Shown here piece by piece: positions 16,502 through 25,754 of a stretch of 64,000 nt of DNA. The notes under the pieces are model-generated. The model saw only the letters and a list, made by a program, of their open reading frames with translations. It did no database searches and was not told the DNA's origin. Made by a program: the position numbers and the translations under genes. This stretch comes from Zavarzinella formosa DSM 19928. GTDB taxonomy: Bacteria > Planctomycetota > Planctomycetia > Gemmatales > Gemmataceae. Each line of letters opens with the position of its first letter. Position 1 is the stretch's first letter. The stretch spans positions 116,893-180,892 of the forward strand of contig NZ_JH636452.1 in NCBI RefSeq assembly GCF_000255705.1, in the 5' to 3' direction.

Positions 16502-18754
16502 ATGGCGTTTTGCCGTTTGTTACCGCTTCTGGGTTTGTTGATCGGCGGCCTCGCTTGGGGCCAAGACCCCGATCCCGCGCGTCTCACACTGGATCGCATC
16601 TTCTCCTCGGAGGACTTTCGCCCGGAACCGGGACGGCCGTTTCGGTGGATCGATGCGAAGAGTTATGCCGAACTGGAGCCGTCGACCAAGTTCAAAGGAG
16701 CCGGCGAACTGTTTCAAGTGGAGGCGGCGACCGGAAAAAAGACCCTTCTCATCCCCGTGGACAAACTGATTCTGCCGGGGGCGAAAGAGCCTCTGAAAGT
16801 GCAAGATTTTGCGTTTTCCAAAGACCTTGATCTGGCGCTGATCTTCACCAACTCGGCCCGTGTCTGGCGCCGAAACACGCGGGGCGATTACTGGACGTTC
16901 CGGCGTTCGACCGGGAAACTCGTCAAGCTCGGCGGCGACGCCAAACCCTCCAGCCTGATGTTCGCCAAACTCTCCCCCGATGGGCAAGCCGTGGGCTATG
17001 TCCGGGAGAATAATCTGTTTGTCGAACCGGCCGATGGCGGGGCCGCCGTCAAGCTCACGGCTGATGGTTCGGAGGAGATCATCAACGGAACCTTCGATTG
17101 GGTTTACGAGGAGGAATTCGACTGCCGCGATGGCTGGCGCTGGAGTCCCGATGGCAAGCAGATCGCCTATTGGCAGCTTGACACTCGCGGCGTTCCCCGC
17201 TTCACGATGATCGACCACACCGGCGGGAACTATCCGAAATTGACGACCTTCGCTTACCCCAAAACCGGCGAACGAAATTCGGCCTGCCGAACGGGCGTTG
17301 TCTCCGCAACAGGCGGGCCGACCCGCTGGCTCGACGTGCCGGGGGACACCAAAACGGATTACTACATTCCGCGCATGGAGTGGGCGGAGAACCCAACGGA
17401 GATTGTCCTGCAACGGGTTAATCGGTTGCAAAACTCCAACGATGTGATGCTGGCCAACCCGGACACCGGGCGGGTGCGGACGGTCTTCACCGAACGCGAC
17501 GGGGCCTGGCTGGACATGAACGACGACGCTTTGCATTGGATTGATGGCGGCAAGGCGTTCACCTGGATCAGCGAACGCGACGGCTGGCGGCATCTCTATG
17601 TCGTTTCCCGCGATGGCAACACCATTCGCCGGGTCACCGCCGGGGCGTTCGATGTGATTCGCGTGCTGAAAATTGATGAAAAGGCTGACTGTGTTTACTT
17701 CCTCGCTTCCCCCGATCAGGCGACGAGGCAATACCTCTACCGGACATCCCTGAAAGAAACCGGGGAACCGGAACGGCTGACCCCGGCCGACCAAACCGGC
17801 TGGAATGACTACCAAGTCCGGCCGGACAATGACTTCGCCATCTGGACACACTCCAAGTTCGGCGTTCCCCCGCAGACCCGGTTGATCGAACTGGCCAAAC
17901 ACACGCCGGTTCGCCCGCTGCAGACCAACGACAAACTGGCGGCCGCCGTGGGTAAATTAGCCCGAACGCCGGTTGAGTTCTTCAAAGTCGATATCGGCGG
18001 CGGTATCCAACTGGACGGCTGGCTGATGAAGCCACCAGGATTTGACGAAACGAAGAAGTATCCGATTCTATTCCACGTCTACGGCGAACCGGCCGGGCAA
18101 ACGGTGGTTGATCGCTGGGGCGGCAACAACTACCTCTGGCATTTGATGCTCGCCCAGCAGGGTTATTTGGTGGCCAGCGTGGATAACCGGGGAACTCATG
18201 CTCCGCGAGGCCGGGATTGGCGCAAGAGCGTCTATCGCAAGATCGGCACACTGGCTTCGCAAGACCAATCAGCGGCGGCCCGCGAACTGCTCAAGCGACC
18301 CTACATCGACCCGGCCCGGCTGGGCGTGTGGGGTTGGAGCGGCGGCGGGTCGATGAGCCTGAATCTACTGTTCCGCCACCCGGATTTGTACCACACGGGG
18401 ATGGCTGTCGCCGCCGTGCCGGACATGCGGTTGTACGACACCATCTATCAGGAACGATACATGGGGCTGCCGCAGGCCAACGCCGAGGATTACAAGGAGG
18501 GATCGCCACTGACCCACGCGGCGAAGTTGAAGGGAAACCTGCTGATTGTCCACGGCACCGGGGACGACAACGTCCATTATCAGGGGGCCGAGAAACTGGT
18601 CGATCTGCTGATTGCGGAGAACAAGACGTTCACCGTGATGCCTTACCCCAACCGTTCGCATTCGATCAACGAAGGCAAAAACACCTCGCGGCATCTGTAC
18701 GGCTTGCTGACCCGATACCTGACGGAGCATCTGCCGGCCGGGCCGAAGTCGTGA
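16502..18754 (+). CDS. Dipeptidyl-peptidase IV-like secreted serine peptidase (S9B)
   Basis: A 750-residue protein. A signal peptide (MAFCRLLPLLGLLIGGLAWG) precedes an N-terminal eight-bladed DPP-IV-type propeller (blocks such as FDWVYEEEFDCRDGWRWSPD and IAYWQLDTRGVPRFTMID) and a C-terminal alpha/beta hydrolase domain. The catalytic triad is visible: serine in GWSGGGSM (about residue 612), aspartate in GTGDDNVHYQ (about 687) and histidine in NRSHSI (about 719). The double glutamate motif D-W-V-Y-E-E-E, which in DPP-IV binds the substrate amino terminus, is intact, so N-terminal dipeptide release is likely. The ATG at 16502 has GGAG about 8 bases upstream, while the earlier in-frame ATG at 16448 would place an extra charged segment before the signal peptide. 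Confidence 0.92.
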   Translation: MAFCRLLPLLGLLIGGLAWGQDPDPARLTLDRIFSSEDFRPEPGRPFRWIDAKSYAELEPSTKFKGAGELFQVEAATGKKTLLIPVDKLILPGAKEPLKVQDFAFSKDLDLALIFTNSARVWRRNTRGDYWTFRRSTGKLVKLGGDAKPSSLMFAKLSPDGQAVGYVRENNLFVEPADGGAAVKLTADGSEEIINGTFDWVYEEEFDCRDGWRWSPDGKQIAYWQLDTRGVPRFTMIDHTGGNYPKLTTFAYPKTGERNSACRTGVVSATGGPTRWLDVPGDTKTDYYIPRMEWAENPTEIVLQRVNRLQNSNDVMLANPDTGRVRTVFTERDGAWLDMNDDALHWIDGGKAFTWISERDGWRHLYVVSRDGNTIRRVTAGAFDVIRVLKIDEKADCVYFLASPDQATRQYLYRTSLKETGEPERLTPADQTGWNDYQVRPDNDFAIWTHSKFGVPPQTRLIELAKHTPVRPLQTNDKLAAAVGKLARTPVEFFKVDIGGGIQLDGWLMKPPGFDETKKYPILFHVYGEPAGQTVVDRWGGNNYLWHLMLAQQGYLVASVDNRGTHAPRGRDWRKSVYRKIGTLASQDQSAAARELLKRPYIDPARLGVWGWSGGGSMSLNLLFRHPDLYHTGMAVAAVPDMRLYDTIYQERYMGLPQANAEDYKEGSPLTHAAKLKGNLLIVHGTGDDNVHYQGAEKLVDLLIAENKTFTVMPYPNRSHSINEGKNTSRHLYGLLTRYLTEHLPAGPKS

Positions 18755-18771
18755 CCGGCACGAATGTCGGT

Positions 18772-20079
18772 TCAACGGGGCAGGACAAAACACGACAGAT
18801 GGCCCTCGCGATCACGGCAGAACAGTCGGCCATCCGAGAGGGCGACATGGGGCCAGGCGGCCGAGCGGAACAAACCGTCCACGGCCGTCAACTCCTCATA
18901 TTTCGCGGGCGACCGCACGGCCGTTTCAACGACCGACAGTTTGCCATTTTTGCCGAAAACAATCAGCCGGTCGTCGGCGGTCACAATGCAAGAGCCGGGA
19001 TCGCCGATGGTTCCCCCCTCCCATTTCAATTCGCCGGTTTCCCAACTGAGGCAGCGCACTTTTTGCCAGGCAACATACACATGGTCCTTGTGAATGACCG
19101 GCGTGCAAACCTTGGAGGGGAACTTTTGCCGCCATAATTCGCGGGCTTCTTTCAGGGTGAACTTCACCTTGCAAATCGAGTTTTGGTTGTAGGCGGCCGT
19201 GACCAGCACGCAGTCATCGCGCACGGCCGGGCTGGCGATGTTGTTGGCGAAATCGGTGACCCAAGGAAAGACGGCCACCGTCTTCCCCGCCTTGTCCCCG
19301 TCAAGCCTGATGACGGCCAGATTCCGCTGGGTGACGACGGCCACGCACGGCACGCCCTCCACCCGCATGGGGGCCATCCCGCCGGTGTGACCGGCCTCGT
19401 CCCGCAATTCCGAGGCCCAGACTTGTTTGCCGGTCATCTTGTCGAACGCAATGACCGTCCCGCTCTTCGTGGAACCGACTTCCGCCAGCAACCAGTCGCC
19501 ATGCACAAGGGGACTGCTCGTGTACCCATAATCCCGAAGAGGCGCCCGCGTGAGTTTCGGGCGGCGACCAACTTGGTAATCGTCGTACAAGTTTCGCTTC
19601 CAAATATTCTTCCCGTTCTGGCGGGTGTCCCAACAGTTGAGATGACCGTCGGCGCTGAGGGTGTGCAGATATTTGGTGGCCGGGTCGTACTCGGGCGTGG
19701 AGGATGGCCCGGAATAAATCCCCTCGTCCCCTTCGTGAAACCGGCCGTACAATCTGCAGGCGTAATTGACCGACCAAACCTCCTTGCCATCGGCGGCCGA
19801 GAGACAGCGAAGAACATCCCGTCCATCGGCATTTCCGAGCAAAAAGACCTGCCCGCCGACGACAACCGGACTGCTGGCCCCGACACCCAAAGTCGCCCGC
19901 CAGGCGGGTTCGGCCGGAAGCCAGGCTTCCTTCGACCAGCGGGAAGACTCCTCTGTGTGGCCGTCGCGGGCGGGACCTCGCCAGAACGGCCAATCGGCCG
20001 CGTGCGATTGACAGTGGCAGGCCGTCGCCGCCAGCAACAAGCAAAGCACGCGAATCAAAAAAGGGTTATCGGAAGACAC
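18772..20079 (-). CDS. Secreted PQQ-like beta-propeller protein
   Basis: A 435-residue protein with a signal peptide ending CHCQSHA before ADWPFWRGPARDG. Propeller blades include CLSAADGKEVWSV, FDKMTGKQVWASEL, and SWETGELKWEGG. Conserved ASSPVVVGGQVFLLG and TSSPLVHGDWLL match the PQQ-like outer-membrane-protein-assembly/propeller family rather than a true quinoprotein dehydrogenase. It is only distantly related to the tandem triplet at the left of the window. It is convergent with the DPP-IV-like gene, with 17 bp between stops. Confidence 0.85.
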   Translation of the reverse strand: MSSDNPFLIRVLCLLLAATACHCQSHAADWPFWRGPARDGHTEESSRWSKEAWLPAEPAWRATLGVGASSPVVVGGQVFLLGNADGRDVLRCLSAADGKEVWSVNYACRLYGRFHEGDEGIYSGPSSTPEYDPATKYLHTLSADGHLNCWDTRQNGKNIWKRNLYDDYQVGRRPKLTRAPLRDYGYTSSPLVHGDWLLAEVGSTKSGTVIAFDKMTGKQVWASELRDEAGHTGGMAPMRVEGVPCVAVVTQRNLAVIRLDGDKAGKTVAVFPWVTDFANNIASPAVRDDCVLVTAAYNQNSICKVKFTLKEARELWRQKFPSKVCTPVIHKDHVYVAWQKVRCLSWETGELKWEGGTIGDPGSCIVTADDRLIVFGKNGKLSVVETAVRSPAKYEELTAVDGLFRSAAWPHVALSDGRLFCRDREGHLSCFVLPR

Positions 20080-20184
20080 TCGGGAACCTGTCGTCGGTGG
20101 TTTTGTCGCGGCCTATTTCCACATGGACATTTCACGTTGGCCGCTTTTCCCGGCTCTCACGAACCGGGCGGGCGGGCCGTCAGA

Positions 20185-21252
20185 TCAGAAATTCTGGGCA
20201 TTGAGCGGCACAGAGGGGTCGTCGGCTACGTTGATCCAGATGTGAACGTGCGGGTGTCCCCGGAAATACCAGACGAACGACGGCCCTTCCAGACGCCAGT
20301 TGTCCCATTCGCCGTCGTTGCCGATGTCGCCGTCCTTGTAGAACGTCAGCCGGCACTTGTCGAGGCCCCCCTGCTTCTTGAGGCACTCCATCACCTTGTC
20401 CCGATCCTCGGTGCGGTAAGGTTCCAGCAGGCTCGCCAGCGTCTTCTTCACCGCGTCTTTCTGATCACCTGACATTTCCGAACAAGGCAGCCCGTCGAGC
20501 TTCGCGTCGGCTCCCCGGAAGGGGACGGTGAACTCGTCCTTCGGCCGGTGTTCCACGAGGGCCAATTTTTGCTGTTTGCCGTCGAGAATCGCGTAGACCT
20601 TGTTGGCCTGCTCCCCCTGATTCCAAAAGATGTTGCCCGGATGATGGACTTTCTCGGTGTAGCCGGAGGCCGCGTGACCGTGGAATATCGGGCCGCCGAG
20701 CGCGACGTGGGATGCGCTGTTGCCATCCGCGCGGATCGTCATGTGCCGGCCGGTCATCGCAAACTGAAACTGGTCCGTTCCCGGCTGGCCGAAGATCGCG
20801 CAAGTCAGACCGGCCCCCCACGGCTTGCCGTCGTGGTCGTCCTTGAGTTGTTTGATCATCTTCTCATGCCAGTCGGGGTTGAACACGCCCTTGAAGATGT
20901 CGAACAGGATCGTTTGCTGGTCCTTCGTGTAGAAGTTGCTTGTCAACTTCGGTTCCGTGATGTGCCAGAAATTCGAGATGTGCGTGCGAAGGAGGCCCCG
21001 TTCGGGATGCTTGTGGTCCCAGGCGAAACAGATGGTTTTCTTCTGGGCGTCGGTGAGGGTGTCGTGGAAAACCTTGACGGCGGTTTCCGCCGCGCTCTTC
21101 GCGCTCGGCGCGGCCAATGCCGATGTTGGTTTCAGTAGCGTCGGCCCGCCGACGGCCACCGCCGTCGCAGTCGTCGCCAGGGATGACAAAAATCCCCGGC
21201 GATCAAGAGCACCTTGATGATCGGGACCATTCCGGTTCGAGTCGTGCCGCAT
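20185..21252 (-). CDS. DUF3500 family protein with twin-arginine leader
   Basis: A 355-residue protein. The chosen ATG has AGGGGA about 6 bases upstream; an in-frame ATG lies 39 bases earlier. A twin-arginine leader (DRRGFLSSLATTATAVAVGG) is followed by a DUF3500-type body: FAWDHKHPERGLLRTHISNF, QFQFAMTGRHMTIRADGNS, GGPIFHGHAASG, and the C-terminal WYFRGHPHVHIWINV. Export in folded form hints at a metal or cofactor, and the histidine-rich motifs (H-G-H, H-P-H-V-H) would suit metal binding. The biochemical function of the family is not established. Confidence 0.85.
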   Translation of the reverse strand: MRHDSNRNGPDHQGALDRRGFLSSLATTATAVAVGGPTLLKPTSALAAPSAKSAAETAVKVFHDTLTDAQKKTICFAWDHKHPERGLLRTHISNFWHITEPKLTSNFYTKDQQTILFDIFKGVFNPDWHEKMIKQLKDDHDGKPWGAGLTCAIFGQPGTDQFQFAMTGRHMTIRADGNSASHVALGGPIFHGHAASGYTEKVHHPGNIFWNQGEQANKVYAILDGKQQKLALVEHRPKDEFTVPFRGADAKLDGLPCSEMSGDQKDAVKKTLASLLEPYRTEDRDKVMECLKKQGGLDKCRLTFYKDGDIGNDGEWDNWRLEGPSFVWYFRGHPHVHIWINVADDPSVPLNAQNF

Positions 21253-21403
21253 GACGTCCCCTGGAGAGAGAGCGGATCGGGTGTTTTTCAAAACAGCCCG
21301 ATTCTACCCGATCATCATCAGAGAACCGCACGGATTATTTTTCAAATGACAATGGGAGGGGCATCAATCAGGGGGAATCAACACCTCGCGGTTGTCGTTT
21401 CCC

Positions 21404-22279
21404 TTACGCCGCCTGCCGGGCTTTCGCCGGGAGGGCCATTTCGCGGCGGACGGCGTCTTCGGCGAATTGTTCCGAGCTGGCCATGCCGATGCCGGTGCGG
21501 ACGCCTGTTTTCACCAGCAACTTCCGGCGCAGTTGCCGGAACGGTTTGGCGACCACGCGGTGGGCGCGAATCCACCACGGCCGGACGGCGTCCAGTTCCC
21601 GTTCGGCGATGGCCGCCTGATCGGGGCGGTGTTTGATGACGTGCTTCAACAAATGGTAATCGTCCGACCGGCACAGATAGCTCAACAGCGTCCGCACACC
21701 CGGAATCCAGCGCAATCGGGGGTTGGTGGCGTCGAAGCAAATCTGGAAGTCAATGAGGTACGGCCGGCCGTCATCCCCCACGATGATGTTTTCCCGCTTG
21801 TGCAGATCGACATAGGCCAGCCCGCGATGGTGCATGGCCGCGAGGAGCGTCTTCAACGAGGGGAAGAAACCGCTGTTCACCACTTCGCCGGAGGTGAGCG
21901 GGTGCCCGTTCAAAAACTCCCTCGCGGCGGCATTCGGCAATAACCGGCCATTGGCCCGAACTTCCCGGCACGGACGCGGCAAATTCGGCAGATCGGCCAG
22001 GCGTTCAAGGGCCTTGCGTTCCCGGTCGGCGAGACGCTTGCCCAGCCATTTCATGTCGATGAAGCCAATCGGCTGGACACGGTTGAACTTGCAGATGATC
22101 GACTTGTTGAGACCGCGATAGATGGCCGTCGCCGCCCAGGAATCGTGCTTGAGCAGTTCAAGGAGGCAATAGGGCTGGCCGTCCACGTCGATTTCCGGCG
22201 GTGGTTCGCTTGCCCCGAGGGCGCGGAAGATCGGCGGCCGGGGTTTGGACTTCTTCGCATGCAGGGGCAAGGTAGCCAT
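21404..22279 (-). CDS. Lipopolysaccharide-kinase-like (Kdo/WaaP family) protein
   Basis: A 291-residue protein. A protein-kinase-like core is visible: KSIICKFNR (possible ATP lysine), LAAMHHRGLAYVDLHKRENI with the catalytic loop Y-V-D-L-H-x-x-x-N, and PYLIDFQI with D-F-Q in place of the D-F-G metal-binding motif. This fits the Kdo/WaaP/InaA lipopolysaccharide kinase group, which phosphorylate sugars of the outer leaflet from the cytoplasmic side. The target here is unknown. The ATG at 22279 has GGGA about 8 bases upstream; an in-frame ATG at 22327 has no ribosome site at a suitable distance. It is transcribed alone between two other minus-strand genes. Confidence 0.78.
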   Translation of the reverse strand: MATLPLHAKKSKPRPPIFRALGASEPPPEIDVDGQPYCLLELLKHDSWAATAIYRGLNKSIICKFNRVQPIGFIDMKWLGKRLADRERKALERLADLPNLPRPCREVRANGRLLPNAAAREFLNGHPLTSGEVVNSGFFPSLKTLLAAMHHRGLAYVDLHKRENIIVGDDGRPYLIDFQICFDATNPRLRWIPGVRTLLSYLCRSDDYHLLKHVIKHRPDQAAIAERELDAVRPWWIRAHRVVAKPFRQLRRKLLVKTGVRTGIGMASSEQFAEDAVRREMALPAKARQAA

Positions 22280-22459
22280 GAAAATCGTCCCGAACTCTGG
22301 GGGCAAATACCGCGGGCCATCCTCCATCGGCCATCGCGGTACGTCGTCTTCGGGGATTCGGCCTTACGCTCCGTGGCCTGTTTTCAGGGGATTCGTCACA
22401 ACCGGCGGGGTTTCCCTTGCTTGCGCAACCTCGCTTGGAATTGAGCAATCAAACACTTC

Positions 22460-23341
22460 TTATTCCGGAAAATCACGTCCCAGCCGTTCGTAGGGCACGG
22501 TGAAAAAGTAATCGAGTGTTTTCTTCGAGGCATCGCCCCGTTGAAGCCCCGTCTTCAGGAAAAACTCCCGCTGTTTGGATGTCCCGTGGGTGAAACTTTC
22601 CGGCCGAACAGCCCGGCCGGCTCCCTGCTGCAACTTGTCGTCGCCGATGCCTTGGGCTGCCTGCAAACCCGACTCGATATCGCCGGGTTCGAGGATTTTC
22701 TTCTGCTTGTTCGCATGATACCCCCACACCCCGGCCAGGTAATCAGCCTGAAGTTCAAGCCGCACCGAGAGTTGGTTCATGGCTTCCTTGCTCACACGGC
22801 CCCGTTGCGAATCCACTTTCTGGCTGTAACCCATCAGGTTCTGAACATGGTGGCCGACTTCGTGGGCGATCACATACGCCCGCGCAAAGTCAGCGCTGGT
22901 TCCGGTCAGTTTTCGCAACTCGGCGAAGAAGTCGAGGTCGATATACACCTGTTGATCGCCCGGACAGTAGAACGGCCCCATTGCCGACTCGCCCTGACCG
23001 CAGGCCGTGTTGGTCACTCCGTTGAAGACGACCAATTTGGGCTTTTTGTACCGCATCCCCTGCTCGCGAAACTGCTCTTCCCACACATCTTCGGTGAGAT
23101 GCAACACCTTGCTCACAAACACCTTTTCCGCGTCGTTCTGCTTCGCGGAAACATGGCCTTGCTGCGCCCCTTGCTGTTGCTGCACTTTGTCCAGAATCTG
23201 CTTGGGGTCGCCCCCTTGGATCAGAAAAATGATGATCCCGATGATGGACAGGCCGCCGAGGCCGCCGCCGACCGCCATCGGGCCGCCCATGCCGCGACGG
23301 TCTTCCACGTTTTCACTTTCTGTTTCATCTGACATCTGCAT
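22460..23341 (-). CDS. ypfJ: YpfJ-type neutral zinc metallopeptidase (PF04228)
   Basis: A 293-residue membrane-anchored protein. It has a charged N-terminus with a short glycine-rich stretch, a single transmembrane helix (GLSIIGIIIFLIQGG, about residues 30-45), a glutamine-rich linker, and a metallopeptidase domain with HEVGHHVQNLMG (HExxH zinc site), preceded by FNGVTNTACGQGESAMGPFY and GDQQVYIDLDFF, and followed by RLELQADYLAGVWGYH with the third zinc-ligand region E-x-Q-A-D. Size and motif order match the KPN_02809/YpfJ family, whose substrates are unknown. Two ATGs six bases apart could serve as start. Confidence 0.92.
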   Translation of the reverse strand: MQMSDETESENVEDRRGMGGPMAVGGGLGGLSIIGIIIFLIQGGDPKQILDKVQQQQGAQQGHVSAKQNDAEKVFVSKVLHLTEDVWEEQFREQGMRYKKPKLVVFNGVTNTACGQGESAMGPFYCPGDQQVYIDLDFFAELRKLTGTSADFARAYVIAHEVGHHVQNLMGYSQKVDSQRGRVSKEAMNQLSVRLELQADYLAGVWGYHANKQKKILEPGDIESGLQAAQGIGDDKLQQGAGRAVRPESFTHGTSKQREFFLKTGLQRGDASKKTLDYFFTVPYERLGRDFPE

Positions 23342-23668
23342 ATCGGCATCTCCCCAAGATCGAGAGTCGAAGTTTGTGGTTATGTCCCAACGGACGAACT
23401 TAGTTTAGACACGCGGTCCAACGCTTCCAGTTCGCAACCGGTGATGGCCGCGGATCGGGGTGAGAAAAGTGAAGAACAGAAGAATTTTCAGTCACAGATG
23501 AACACGGATAATGCCATGAATTTCAATGGCTAACCCTTCAAAATCCATCAGCAGCTCTTGCAAACATTCTCTTTGTGTTGGGTAAATATAACTGAGCCAG
23601 CGAACGGCAACGATATTGTCATGCAAAACAAAACGTAAGTTGTGTTCCCCAAACGAAAGGGTTTCCGC
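23342..23668. other. Intergenic region, AT-richer than flanks, with a dispersed-repeat fragment
   Basis: This is a 327-bp gap between divergent genes. 23492-23513 reads CACAGATGAACACGGATAAT, a phrase I recall as common in dispersed repeats of planctomycete and related genomes. From 23514 to about 23640 the sequence is markedly AT-richer than its neighbours, and its minus strand is open (ending IEIHGIIRVHL with the stop in the repeat), but nothing in it is recognisable. Promoters for both flanking genes should lie here; no clear -35/-10 pair was picked out. Confidence 0.4.
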
Positions 23669-24433
23669 ATGAACGGGCTCACAAACAAAATCGCCCTCGT
23701 CACCGGCGGCAGTCGCGGGCTTGGCCGCAACACTGCTTTGCGGCTGGCTCGGAATGGCGCCGACATCATCCTCACCTATCGCAGCAAAAAGCAGGAAGGA
23801 GAAGCCGTCGTCGCGGAAATCGAACAACTCGGCCGCAAGGCGGTCTTGCTACCCTTGGATGTCGCCGACACGAAGCAGCTCGGGCAGTTCTCCGAAGCGG
23901 TGGCCGAGGCGTTGCAAAAGACCTGGGGCCGGAAGAATTTTGATTTTCTCGTCAACAATGCGGGCGTTGGCATCACCAGCCCGTTCGCGCAAACCAGCGA
24001 GGAGGCATTCGATAGCCTGATGAATATTCACTTTCGCGGCACATTCTTTCTCACGCAACAGATGCTGCCGTTGCTGGCCGACGGCGGCCGCATTATCAAC
24101 ACCTCCACGGGGCTGACTCGCTTCGCCACTCCGGGATATTCGGCCTACGCCTCGATGAAAGGGGCGATGGAGGTGCTGACCAAGTATCTGGCGAAAGAAC
24201 TCGGCTCACGCGGCATCACCGCCAACATCGTCGCTCCGGGGGTGGTGGAAACCGATTTCACCTCGGCCTCGTTTGAGCGCCCCGGCGTGAAGGATTTCCT
24301 GGCCTCGCAAACCGCCCTCGGCCGAGTCGGCCAGCCGGATGACATCAGCGGGGTCGTGGTCTTTCTGTGTTCTGATGAGGGCCGATGGGTCAACGCCCAG
24401 CGCTTGGAAGCCTCTGGCGGCATGTTCCTGTGA
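23669..24433 (+). CDS. Short-chain dehydrogenase/reductase (SDR)
   Basis: A 254-residue classical SDR. The NAD(P)-binding motif is TGGSRGLG (T-G-x-x-x-G-x-G), followed by NNAG and the catalytic serine-tyrosine-lysine triad in INTSTGLTRFATPGYSAYAS and SMKGAM (S-T, Y-S-A-Y-A-S-M-K). ANIVAPGVVETDF is the usual downstream block. The arginine in RSKKQ after the second strand favours NADP(H). The start at 23669 has AAAGG about 9 bases upstream. The substrate cannot be inferred, and the nearest genes give no pathway context. Confidence 0.9.
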   Translation: MNGLTNKIALVTGGSRGLGRNTALRLARNGADIILTYRSKKQEGEAVVAEIEQLGRKAVLLPLDVADTKQLGQFSEAVAEALQKTWGRKNFDFLVNNAGVGITSPFAQTSEEAFDSLMNIHFRGTFFLTQQMLPLLADGGRIINTSTGLTRFATPGYSAYASMKGAMEVLTKYLAKELGSRGITANIVAPGVVETDFTSASFERPGVKDFLASQTALGRVGQPDDISGVVVFLCSDEGRWVNAQRLEASGGMFL

Positions 24434-24540
24434 AACCCGCCCGCACCCCGGATTTCAAATCGAAGCATGGTCTTGACAATGCCCGACGCCGGGCTGAAAT
24501 GGGGAGGGATTCGCCGTTTCTGACAGTCAGGGAGAGAGAC

Positions 24541-25200
24541 ATGAGGAACGTGGCCGTTATTGTCATCACCACGATGTTGGTTGCCGTCACCGGCCGGGCG
24601 GCCGCGTCGGAAGGCCAGGCCCCGGAGGCGGCCCGGCGGCATCTTCAGGAGGCGTTCGGCAAGCAGTTTGTCGTCTTTCGCGGCAAGGTGCAGGAAGAAC
24701 TGGTACTGTCGGATGAGCAGAAGAAAAAGGTCGAAGACGAGCTTGAGGAACGGCTTCGGGACGGCATGAAGTTGTTCCAGAAGTTGGAAGGGCTGGGCCA
24801 GGAAGAACGGGAGAAGGAACTGGCCGAGTATCGCCCGAAAGTGCGGGAGAAACTGGCCGCATTTTTGAAGGCGACCTTGAAGGAAGACCAACTCAAGCGA
24901 TTGCGGCAAATCGAACTTCAGTTGGAGGGGGCCTTCGCCTTGGGCCAGCCGGAGATCCGGAAGGAACTTCAAATCACGGACGAACAGGTCATGAAATTCA
25001 TGGCCGTGGTGAAAGAACTTCAGAAGACAGTCGAGCCACTGATGAAAGAGGCCCGCTCGGGCGGCAATCCCGAGGAAATCCGGCCCAAAGTGATGAAGAT
25101 TCGCAAAGAACATGAGGGAAAAATCGAGGCCCTTCTCACCGATGCCCAGAAGAAACAGTGGCAGGAAATGCTCGGCAAAGCGGTGAGTCTGGACGACTGA
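24541..25200 (+). CDS. Secreted Spy/CpxP-like helical protein
   Basis: A 219-residue protein with a signal peptide (MRNVAVIVITTMLVAVTGRA) and an almost wholly helical, highly charged body. Repeated L-S/T-x-x-Q-type helices (ELVLSDEQKKKVEDELEERL, LKEDQLKRLRQIELQLEG, LQITDEQVMKFMAVVKELQK, LLTDAQKKQWQEMLGK) resemble the LTxxQ motifs of Spy/CpxP periplasmic chaperone-like proteins, here in four copies. GGGAGAG lies just before the ATG, which fixes the start although the frame is open upstream. It is convergent with a small cytochrome gene, 12 bp apart. Confidence 0.75.
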   Translation: MRNVAVIVITTMLVAVTGRAAASEGQAPEAARRHLQEAFGKQFVVFRGKVQEELVLSDEQKKKVEDELEERLRDGMKLFQKLEGLGQEEREKELAEYRPKVREKLAAFLKATLKEDQLKRLRQIELQLEGAFALGQPEIRKELQITDEQVMKFMAVVKELQKTVEPLMKEARSGGNPEEIRPKVMKIRKEHEGKIEALLTDAQKKQWQEMLGKAVSLDD

Positions 25201-25212
25201 TTTTCCGGGCGA

Positions 25213-25572
25213 TTATTTCTTCGTGTCGTCCTTGGCGCCCTTCGTGATCCAATCGCGGACCATGTCAATTTCTTCCTTCGTCGGCTTGGCCGGGGCCTTC
25301 TTCGGCGGCATCGCTTTCGCCCCGCCGGTCATCGTCAGTACCAACATGCTCTTTTCCGGCTTCTCGGGGACCACGGCGGCCCCCTTTTTGCCTGCCTTGG
25401 TCAGCCCGGCAAAATCATCGAAATTGTAACCGGCTTTCGCCTGTTTGGCCGAGTGGCATTCAATGCAATACTTGGTCAAAAACGGCTTCACATCCTTGGT
25501 GTAACTCGGATCGGCCGCCGAGGCGGAATTCAAGCAACCGAAGACAAACACCAAACCGAAGGCAACGCGCAT
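25213..25572 (-). CDS. Small secreted planctomycete-type cytochrome c (PSCyt1-like)
   Basis: A 119-residue protein. A signal peptide (MRVAFGLVFVFGCLNSASA) precedes SYTKDVKPFLTKYCIECHSA, with one CxxCH heme site. The following segments GAAVVPEKPEKSMLV and AMPPKKAPAKPTKEEIDMVR, WITKGAK match the PSCyt1 domain at the front of the large DUF1549/DUF1553 protein in this window, here as a free-standing unit. An M-P-P near the end could provide the distal methionine ligand. It is probably a periplasmic electron carrier; partners are unknown. Confidence 0.85.
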   Translation of the reverse strand: MRVAFGLVFVFGCLNSASAADPSYTKDVKPFLTKYCIECHSAKQAKAGYNFDDFAGLTKAGKKGAAVVPEKPEKSMLVLTMTGGAKAMPPKKAPAKPTKEEIDMVRDWITKGAKDDTKK

Positions 25573-25754
25573 CAACACTGGCAAACTCCGTCGAGAATTT
25601 GATGAGTAACGAGGGTGGAGAGAAGTGAGGTTTCTATACAGCATAGGTTTGGCCGAGTCGAGGAAAATCATTCGGACGATGATTTCCATTCCCCGGAAAA
25701 GGCTTGCATGATTTTGCATTTGACCGGGAAGTTTTGCCTGCATATACATCTTTC

